Source of the DNA: Paramacrobiotus metropolitanus
Taxonomy: Eukaryota; Tardigrada; Eutardigrada; Parachela; Macrobiotidae
Assembly: GCF_019649055.1 (NCBI RefSeq)
Contig: NW_026570245.1
Coordinates: 62,001 to 126,000 of the forward strand
Reading direction: 5' to 3'
DNA: 64,000 nt
Below the pieces are notes generated by a model, which did no database searches, was not told where the DNA came from, and saw only the letters and a program-made list of their open reading frames with translations. Of this stretch, positions 1 to 9,000 are shown in pieces. The translations under genes were made by a program, and so were the position numbers. How positions within the stretch are numbered: the first letter of the stretch is position 1; each line of letters starts with the position of its first letter.

Positions 1-667
1 CTCATGGTTTGTCTATGAGTGTTTTTAAGTTGAAGGCGTGTTCTGTCATCTTTCATATTTTGGATCAGAAATCGCTTCTGAGTGCTTGAGGGAGAAGAAC
101 TCCTTGTGAATGAATTAATGTCATCTTGCATAGCTAGCAGCTCTGGAATATCTGGTCTTGGGAAGTGTTCTCTGGCATATCTTCTTGTCCTAGATGTTGT
201 TGCACTGTTAGTCTGAATGAGTCTGTATAAAGGTCACCGTTAGCAGAACGATTGGGTTAGCGTCGTGCCTGAGTTAGCTGTTTAGTAAAGGTCATTCACC
301 ACCATAAACCATCAGTAGCTTTACCCTATCTGACATCAGGTTGTTTTAAACAGCAATGTGTCGGTCAGCAAATTGTCAGCAAGTGTTTATTCCATTGCGA
401 TTACGCAACGTAACTCAAGGTCATCGCAACAATAGAATATTAGCAGTGTTGTTTTACTTGTAAAAGCAAATAGTAAACCTTACACATTCTGGTGAGCCGT
501 TTTTGTGGTTTACTATTGAAATAAATAGTAAATAGACCGCGAAAAAGAAAAGTAAATGGTAAGTAAAAGTTAGAGAGCAGATGGACAGCGTCTAATTAAT
601 AACTTAATTAACATACTATATGCTCGCAACAAATGTTACCTGGCTAGTATTTTCCGTGAGATTCACG
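1..667. other. Non-coding stretch, nothing recognised
   Basis: No ORF of note, no tandem repeat and no clear inverted repeat is visible. Moderately AT-rich. Confidence 0.5.
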
Positions 668-729
668 TTTGCAATACTGTACAGATTTTCTGCTTTAGCT
701 TAGCTAAAGCAGAAAATCTGTATTGCAAA
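668..729. repeat. Near-perfect hairpin, 28-bp arms
   Basis: Arms 668-700 and 702-729 are exact reverse complements apart from a 5-nt bulge (677-681) in the left arm. The loop is one base (701). The inner 19 bp pair perfectly around CTTTAGCTTAGCTAAAG. It may be a minimal palindromic transposon like the one at 38536-38600, or a hairpin RNA source; the one-base loop argues against a normal microRNA precursor. Confidence 0.8.
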
Positions 730-850
730 TTTGTTTTGTTGCAATGTGTTAATGTTTTGTTGCAGCGCAGGTGCCATTGAGAACCGACCACTACTGTGCA
801 GATACAAGCGCGAGCTACGTGGCAACAGGATGTGATATGCATCGCTTCAG

Positions 851-1689
851 TGGTGGAGGTCAATTACATTTGGGTAACCGTTGCGCGACGGGTAACGGTG
901 GAACGCGTAAAAAATTACGAATGAGTCAGCAAAAAATGAAATGGCAAAAAAGAAGACGAGTAAGTTTACGTGCCAGGGTGGAAATTGACCATCCAAATGT
1001 AAAAAAGTTATCGTTTAATGCAGCTCCTCTGTGATTCAGAGTGGATCTTTTCTCGATATGAAAACAGTACATAATCTCATTGGAACTTAATTATGGATTA
1101 CGAGTGTGCAACATAATATCATCTTTTGTTATTTTTCTGGTATGGCACCGACGAAAAAAACAGTGTAACTAAAAAATTTTCAGTCTGATCTTGAGGTGGC
1201 AGCAGAGCAGGCCTCTATTAGCCACCTTTGGTTTTATGGGTCCTCGCTTCTTCTTCTTCGCGGAGACGTCCTCTAACGAGATGTCGTAATGGCACAGCAC
1301 GTGATAAAAAATAGGTGCAACCAACAGCACTTGTGTTCAGCAATGCGATCTCGATATGATGATGATAATTATACCCCAAATAAAATCGTAAACAATAATA
1401 AGCACAACAACTTCTAAAGAGAAATGATTTTGTGCGTCAAGCCAACAACTAAAATTTTTTCAGAACTTCAGAAATTTGCTGATCGGTGCGCGTAAGAAGT
1501 TTGGGTAATGGTTGCGCTTCGACGTCGAAGCGCAACGCTTACGCGGACAAGTAAGCCAAAAACCCATCCCAGATTTCGCGATTACCAATCAGAATGTTTG
1601 CTTGATTACGCGCAGTTACGTCACACTTTTTAGGCGTTTCCCCGTTACCCGACGCGCAACGGTTACCCAAATGTAATTGACCTCCACCA
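851..1689. mobile_element. Non-autonomous TIR transposon (MITE-like), 839 bp
   Basis: About 62 bp at the left end (851-912, starting TGGTGGAGGTCAATTAC) reappear as the reverse complement at the right end (about 1630-1689) with only a few mismatches; both contain TTTGGGTAACCGTTGCGCG. There is no transposase. A degenerate internal copy of the TIR core (TTTGGGTAATGGTTGCGC) starts at 1500 and runs into a perfect palindrome. No clear target-site duplication could be read. The small ORF at 771-1034 is only the left TIR read through. Confidence 0.75.
1511..1536. repeat. Perfect 26-bp palindrome inside the TIR element
   Basis: The sequence from GTTGCGCTTCGAC to its exact reverse complement has no spacer. 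Its outer bases repeat the GTTGCGC of the element's TIR, so it probably arose by inverted duplication of a TIR piece. Confidence 0.85.
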
Positions 1690-2044
1690 GTAATATTAAT
1701 TCAATCGCTCATAATTTCAAAATTAATTATTATCACAATCGTCTATCGACGTACTCGCACCAGTAATTTTACGAACTGTACATGTCGATTTTGTCGAAGA
1801 AGGTAACATTACACAAAAAGAAAATCATTTTGATGAAAATAATAATATTCTAAACGAAGTATCAAAATTTCTGAGTGCTATAAACATGGCAGTTTATGTA
1901 ATAATTTTTGTACTTACTACTTACTGGCACTGCTATATGTATACACATAATGTTGCATTTTAGAACGGCGTACTGCGGTTCATCTCAAACAGGAAGAGTA
2001 AACTAATACTATTTGACTAGTAGATACTAAGCAAGGAAAAAGTA
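1690..2044. other. Non-coding stretch, nothing recognised
   Basis: AT-rich sequence without a supported ORF or repeat. Confidence 0.4.
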
Positions 2045-2670
2045 AGTCCACTCCCAAACCCTTTTTTTTCTTGTTTTTTGTCAATCTGTAGTCAAATGAT
2101 TTGTATACACAGGCCTGAAAACCGTTTGCGCGCGCAACATCCGGTTCGCGAGTTATGGCTGTAAGAAAATTCCCAAAAGTTTAAATGCATTCAGGTGTAC
2201 CAAAAAGTCTCATTATGGACCGATCTCCTTTCAGATTTTGCACGTAAATGCACATAACCACGAAGAACGTTTTTACACCGATCCACTGTTCTAGCATGTT
2301 TTTCAAATTTTAAAATGAATTTCAAATATTTTTAAAATTCATTTTAAAATTTGGAAAAACTCGTGGGAGTCTGGATCGGTGTAAAACGATCTTCATGGCC
2401 ATATGCATTTACATGCAAAATTTGAAGGAGATCGGTCCATAATGGGACTTTTGGTACACCTGAATGCATTTAAACTTTTGGGAATTGTCTTACAGCCATA
2501 ACTCCCGAACCAGATGTTGCGCGCACAAACGGTTTTCGCACCAGTGTATACAAATCATCTGGCTACAGAATGCCATAAAACGAAACAAAAATGTGTTTGG
2601 GAGTGCGCGAGAATGAAAGTTTCCGTGGATGTACACGAATTTGGTACCATGTATCGGGCCACTTCCCTTA
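2045..2670. mobile_element. Foldback element, family A, copy 1
   Basis: The two halves are long reverse complements meeting near 2325, where an AT-rich core (TTTTAAAATGAATTTC and its complement) forms the hairpin tip. Arms share blocks such as CCGTTTGCGCGCGCAACATC, TTTAAATGCATTCAGGTGTACC and TTGTATACAC. The right outer end GGGCCACTTCCCTTA resembles the end of copy 38301-39037; the left outer end looks truncated. It has no coding capacity. Related pieces lie at 3000-3165, 6560-6740, 25071-25500 and 26335-26427. Confidence 0.8.
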
Positions 2671-2999
2671 TTGTTAACACTTTATGCCAAAGTTGTAATC
2701 ATTCGTCCAGTTGATTCCCCAGTTCGTACAACGTGGAATCTGGCCGGTTTCCGCCGAGTGCAATGAACGATGTCCATGCTGGCATTCAATAATGCGTTCA
2801 AATCATTATAAATCTGAGTTCCAAAAGATTTGCCGTGGGACATGATACGATATATTCGTGAATGTCTTGGAGATTTTTTAAATTACTTAATTTAAAATTT
2901 TTTGACAGCTATAGCTTGAAGAAAAATGGCGGTAATCTAATTCTTCGGAGAATAATAACTCTTTATGCAAATGTGCGTCTTTAGGTTATATTTGGACAA

Positions 3000-3165
3000 G
3001 ATAAGTTGATAACAAGGCTTCTCCTACATTTAAACGCGGGAAATTGCATTTCTCCCATAATTCTCCAACCGGATGTTGAGCGCGCAAACGGTTTTCACGC
3101 CAATGTATACAATCCATTTAGCAGTGGAAAAAAATGTCTGGGAATGCGCGAAGCGAATTCCCACC
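3000..3165 (+). repeat. Family A foldback, solo right-half fragment
   Basis: It matches the right arm of the foldback at 2045-2670 (CCGGATGTTGAGCGCGCAAACGG, then TTTTCACGCCAATGTATACAA and GGGAATGCGCGAA) with no partner arm. Confidence 0.65.
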
Positions 3166-4393
3166 AATGGAAAGTGTTAAATCAACATAGTACGCCGCAG
3201 TCGCATTGTCAACAGCAGCGCGAAACGGAAGAGTTCGTTACCTAATCAAACACAGCCAAAGGTGAATGCTGGCATCGTGTTGCGGAAATCCCTGTTGTTG
3301 ACATTAGCGAACGGCAGTGGCCACAGGCATCGCTACGCAGCACATGACACATCGACACCAGCGCGTCGATGCACTAGCGTCGCTTATTGAATTTGCGAAA
3401 AGAAACCATGCTCGGGAGAGGAAACTGCGGAGAAGATACAGGTGCGTAAAATTTGCACTGGGTTGCGCTCCATTGATTCCAGGGTTCGCTTCTACCGGGA
3501 AGATATTTTAACAGCCCGATTGACGCGGATACACGGTACTGTTTAACAGCAGTTTGATCCATTAAGGAGTGGCAGATCCGCGCAGCATCCAGAAAAACTG
3601 AAATATATTATGTTGTAGCATCCGTGTTGGTTCGCTGGAAATCTAATGGGTGCTTCTGACGTCAGTATGGAGAACCAGTGAAGGGATACAAATCGGCAGA
3701 GAAGTAAGCGGTCCCAGGGTACACGGCGCTCACTTGCTTTTCGTACTGTCCAACCGCACTTCATTTCTTGTAATTGTAATGTCAAGAATAAAGTGTGGTT
3801 GGACAGCACGAAATAGCTAGTTCAGCGTCCGGCTTCGAGCTGTCCGTTATAGACCTACGGCGACGAAACGGCGACGGTGGCCAGCACCCCGTGGCGGGTG
3901 ACCTTCTTACGTTCCCCCTCGGTCGGTTGAATTTATTAGAAAACCGAAAGAATTTGTTAGAAGACCGAGGTTACCGAAATGCGGTATAAATACTATACCA
4001 CGTACTCAACGAAATTCGTGCATACTGGAACGGTCATAAATAACAGAAGTTTAATCGCAGAAATGTAAAATTTACATAAATCACAGATTCCTAAAAATGG
4101 GCAGTGAAATGGGTGTCTGTAATAGCCGCAAACAAGGTGTTCTTATTGAACGGCCGAGTGATGGTAATGGCCTCCTTGGTTTAAGAGATTCTTACGTCGC
4201 AATTCCACAGAATTAGTGGTAAGCATTGCTGTGACCGTTTAGTCATTCGTTCAAACAATTCTCCATGCGCATTTGCTTAGGCAAGACAAGAAAAATTAAT
4301 TAGTTTCACGATGCAGCTTCGCTAAAAGTTTTACTCGATACTGAGTAGCGACAATCAATACATTTATTTCGGCAATTCTAACTGCTTTTTCTA
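3166..4393. other. Non-coding stretch, nothing recognised
   Basis: Short open frames (for example 3543-3809 minus and 3795-3989 plus) lack recognisable composition, domains or splice-site support. Confidence 0.4.
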
Positions 4394-4465
4394 TTAGACA
4401 AAGAATTTGTCCCAATTAATATGTGATGGGACTGTGCTACAGATAGCAGACAAACGCATGAGGGC
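4394..4465 (-). pseudogene. 3'-terminal scrap of RLE-type LINE polymerase
   Basis: The minus-strand translation ends in a peptide reading C-S-T-V-P-S-H-I-N-W-D-K-F-F, nearly the same as the C-terminal end of the LINE ORF at 7659 (C-T-V-S-S-H-V-N-W-D-K-F-F). The nucleotide run GAATTTGTCCCAATTAA is shared with 7675-7692. Only the last 20 or so codons are left, as expected of a severely 5'-truncated insertion. Confidence 0.7.
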
Positions 4466-4506
4466 AATAACTATGTACAGAGTAGTATAAAAAACAGTAT
4501 AAAAAA

Positions 4507-4641
4507 CTGACAAGTTTCGTACAGTACCACAACACCTGTACTGTACCAGTAAAAAAAACTGACAAGTTTCGTACAGTACCACAACACCTGTACTGTACCA
4601 GTATAAAAAACTGACAAGTTTCGTACAGTACCACAACACTG
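4507..4641. repeat. Tandem repeat, 52-bp unit, 2.6 copies
   Basis: Units start at 4507, 4559 and 4611, each beginning CTGACAAGTTTCGTACAGTA. Each full unit also holds the inverted pair GTACAGTA..TACTGTAC. Overlapping minus-strand ORFs of 65-98 residues here are only this repeat read in three frames. Confidence 0.9.
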
Positions 4642-4719
4642 GCCTACGGCCACTGCTGCGGTCAGCGGTAACTGCTTCGGACCGGCACAAAGGAAATTTT
4701 GCACAAAATTCACAAACCT

Positions 4720-6006
4720 TATTTTATCATTAGTGACCCCGCGCGCTATTATTATTTTGTTGGGGTTTCGGATGGGTTTTATTTCGGGGAAACATTATCT
4801 CAAACGTGATGCAGGTGTACTAAAAAAAGGCCCTTTAGTTATGCCTTTATCTCGGTTGTGGTTCCAGAACGGGGAGGACCATGGTTGCTGGTAAAACACG
4901 GTACAGATAGATTCAACGACCTGTTTAACCTGTTTTGATATGAAGTCGTGGCATTTGTGAAAGGAGTGGTTTTCCCCTTTTTTGATGAACTGCGGTTTAT
5001 GCCGAGTCGCTATCATAAGACACGAATGTGGAGAAAAAGGGAATGTGAAGGCCAACACGAGGCAATAAAACTGCATTTCAGCCGAAGTGCCGACAATAGA
5101 GGGCGGATTTATGTATTTACACATCTGGAAAGGAACTCTAAACTGATGGGCGGTACTGTCAGAGAGGCCCTGGTAAATCTGCATTCTCTTACCGAAAAAT
5201 TACTGCACTGTACAGTATAATTATACTGGTTCAAACGTATGGATACGTGCCCAGGTTTCAACCGCAGTAAGGTTAGATCCTACTTGAGCCTACTTCATCA
5301 GCTATTGGCATAACAGATCCGTACAATGCTGCATTCGACAGTGCGTTTCTTTGGTTAGCGACATTTATGCATTACAAGGCATGGTAATCGGACGGGATCT
5401 TGTGTAAAGACAGGCCTTTTTAAACGAGCATGCCACGGTGTACTTCCTTAGTTACACCGCAAGAGATTGGTACCGATTTTGATCTACACCTATGTTTTTA
5501 ATTGACCGACGATGAAAGTTTACCGTTAGGTGCGACATGAACCAACTACTACTTATATAATTTGGGCTATAGAGAACGTAGCATACTTCTACTGGTAATG
5601 TACGCGAAGCGTGAATTAAATTGTACGTACTGTATGCACGCCGTGGAACCAAAATTGATCTGTATCTGCATATTATGGCTGGATTCATAGAGATGCCTGA
5701 TCTTAACCCGACGGGGACAGCCACCAGTGATCTTTCCTCATTTCCCCACGGCAGTAAAAGTGGCACGGATTCCTACTGATACATATAATCCAGAGTAGTA
5801 CTTCGCAACACAGCTGCGCTTCATCTGATCTGCTTGTGGACTGGCGCACAAAGTGCCCTGATAAACTAATCAGATTAGAGATATTCCAAGATTATGTAGC
5901 ATGCTGTAAGACAACGTGCTCACTTTGTGCCATCCGTACAGGCTAGCAGTTTAACGTAAAACACGCACCATCGATACCTCACTTGCACGGAGAAATTCGC
6001 CCGATC
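4720..6006. other. Intergenic, upstream of the oxygenase gene
   Basis: Overlapping ORFs at 4795-5184 (minus) and 4948-5220 (plus) are the longest here. Neither shows a recognised motif and they cannot both be coding. The last few hundred bases presumably hold the promoter of the oxygenase gene; no TATA box could be placed with confidence. Confidence 0.4.
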
Positions 6007-9000
6007 ATGTCCAGCAGCGACATCCCCGTCGTCGATTTCGCTCCCTACCGCACCGGCACCAGCCAGGACGCTGTGGCGGATGCCATTATAACTGCGCTGC
6101 GGCAGCACACGTGTCTGTATCTAACAAACCACGGCGTCCCTCAACAGCAGGTAAACGCGACAATACAAGCAACACATTGGTTTAAACGAAGACCAGCGTT
6201 GTGTCGATGCTCCAGCTGGATGGCTTGATGCAGCAGTCCCGGCGTTTCTTTGAGCTGCCGGTGGACGTCAAGAACCAGTCAGCGCGGGCGCCGGGATACC
6301 AGCCCTCCCCGGGATATATCGGCCAGGGCGTGGAATCGTAAGTGTTCAGTAGTGTTTCTTCCAGAAACCTTCACGGATCGCCGTCCATTTGCAGAGTTAG
6401 TGAGGCCGTGGCGCCGGAAGTCCGGGAATGCTTTGATCTCATGCTGCAGTCTTCACCAGTAAGTAACACAATAGATTGGACTTCCTAGGCAGACACGTGC
6501 CTTTTACAGAACAATTACAAGACGATCGGATAATATCCAGGCTAATTTGGTTCACGACAGGGCGTTTTAACTTTATGTTCCTTATAATTCGGCGTATCTC
6601 AACGAACGGGTATTACTGCACAAACGGTTTTCACGCCGATGTAAGATCATCCAATTCACTTGGCTGGAGAAGGGCAGAATGCGATACGAAAAAAACGTTT
6701 CGAAGTGCGCGAAAGCGAAAGTTGTGGCGAATGAATTACGAGATAGCACCGTATACCATTTGCTCCTGTTTCAGGCTTTATTTTCAGCTGATGTCATGCG
6801 CCATTTGGGCAAATATAATATGATATTCATATACTCATACATGTACTTCGAATAGTGCCTTATATGGGCTCCCCTTATATTACTCTCCCTTATCTGGGCT
6901 CCCGGCTAGTTAGCAATACCCGTCCAATTATATTTATCGGATTTATAGCAGAACTCTTTTCCACTTTTTTTCAACCGGATTTAGCAGTGAGCACACCAAA
7001 GAATTCCGAAATTTCACATTCGAATTATATTTGTAACGGAGGGACGCTCCGCCCTCCTGAGTAGCTATTCGCTGTTTCTGGGGATTTCCACCCCGCACAT
7101 TGCTGCGCAGTTTGGACGGATCTGCAGCACAGTTGCACTGGCTGCAGGATCCTTCCTTGTTAGTCTGGTGTTTGCTGCGCCACGGTGCGCATTAGATTCG
7201 GCAATAAAGCCTCATTCGGGTTCACCGCTGTTTCGCTGTCGAGGATACGCGTGGCGCCCATACGGCCCCGCGTTATATATTTATATTTATTATTTATATC
7301 TATTTTTCAAACGGATCGACTCAGACTCTTTACAGACTCAGACCCATATTGCTCGGGAGCCCAGATAAGGGAGAGTAATACAAGGGGAGCCCATATAAGG
7401 CAGTAATCGAAGTATACATATTAAGAATGCGGTCGGGAAATCGCCTTTGTTAATACATCATAATTACAATGTAGGACTAAATGGTCGCATAGCCCCATAC
7501 CCAGCATTCTGTACGCAAGCGGTGCAGTGCACTTGTACGAAACGGATATTTTGAACTCAGTCGTACAGTGCACTGCGCTGCATTCGTACTGAATGTGGAG
7601 AGGACTTTATTTCTCAATATGTACAAACTACAAAGCGAGCTTCACTCAACAAATCAGATCAAATGAAGAATTTGTCCCAATTAACATGGGAAGAGACTGT
7701 GCACAATACACTCATAGCATTACCACGCACAATCTCCAAACTTAAACGCTGAAACAGAAAACAAGTAGAGCGACTCTCCCCCGTCCTTAGAAACAACTTT
7801 TTACCAATCTCCTTTAACGTAACAATGCCGGTCTCACACCAAGTGCCAAAAGTCTCGCATGCGAAGGGAACAAAATAACAGCGATCAGTAAGTGACTTGT
7901 ATTTTCCTATCTTCTCCCGGCATGCAAGTTCAGCGGCGGCGCCAGCACACTTTGAGGTCGCGTCGATGTATGAATCAGCCATCGTTGTCTCTGCAAGTAA
8001 CGTCCCAAACTAAAGGCTGTCCACGATACCATTTCCAGCGCGTGGCTCCATCCGGACGCTTTCCGTTTTCGCGCAAAAAGCCAACAGGCTCCGGGTACGA
8101 CTCAATGCCGGCATTGCACAGCGCACGCAGTATGATGTCGTTAATGCCGTTATGTCGCTCTCTTCTCCCGACACACTTCTTACAAGCTAGTCCATGGTGT
8201 CCGTTTTCCGTTACATTCCCACATTCTTTCCCACATCTAACGCATGAATGGCGCTCCACAATCTTCGCACCAAGCCACAAGCCAACAGAAATGCGAAACG
8301 TCTGATCGTCCAGGAAGTTGCCGAACACTTTCGCGGGAAGAGCATTAAGCCAGGCCCCGGCGTATTTCGTGCTGACCGCTCTTAAGCGTGCTTCGTCTCT
8401 CTTATTGTTGTCAACACTATTCCACAACAAGTTAACATCCTTCTGTATAACTGCATTATCCCATACGCACTGGTGAACACGTGCCAGATCTAACGGTAAC
8501 TCATCAGAGGCGGACTTTCGTTTCCAGGATTCACACGCATCGTTGACCAACTTGTCACTGCAGCCTTTGTAGATCATAGATGCTAACTGACGAGTGGAAA
8601 ACATGGAAGCCAAAAAGGCCGAAGGAGCCAATGCTTTCGCTCGTCGCACACCCAGACCTCCTTTGGCAACAGGAAGCATGGCCTGCGTATACACAAGCCC
8701 ATCCAATTTGGTATTGGTAATTTCTTCCAGGGCTTCTTTAATGTTGTTGTCAAATTCGTCTAGCAGGTCTGGCGCTTTCCAGCATGGGCTGCATCGTAAC
8801 GTATACATGAGCTTCGGGATGGACAGACAGTTCCGCAACAGGTAGAAACCATGATGGGCGCTCAGCATTAATAAGCGTTCTGTAAAAATTTTTAGGGAAG
8901 CAATTTTCTGCCGCAGTGAATGCTTCACAGCCTCATCAGTTAAAGGAGCACCAAGAAACGTTACCGTTTCAGGCTGCAGTTCAATTGCACCCGGAGCAAT

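Noticed and set aside
4394-4713. Minus-strand ORF of 98 codons with repeated C-C-G-T-V-R-N-L-S-V-F peptide
   Set aside because: It is the 52-bp tandem repeat and a LINE scrap read through; two other frames are equally open.
6338-6364. 27-nt intron in the oxygenase ending at TTCCAG
   Set aside because: It is too short for normal splicing. The next AG (6394) gives a 57-nt intron in the same phase and removes ten residues that do not fit the family.
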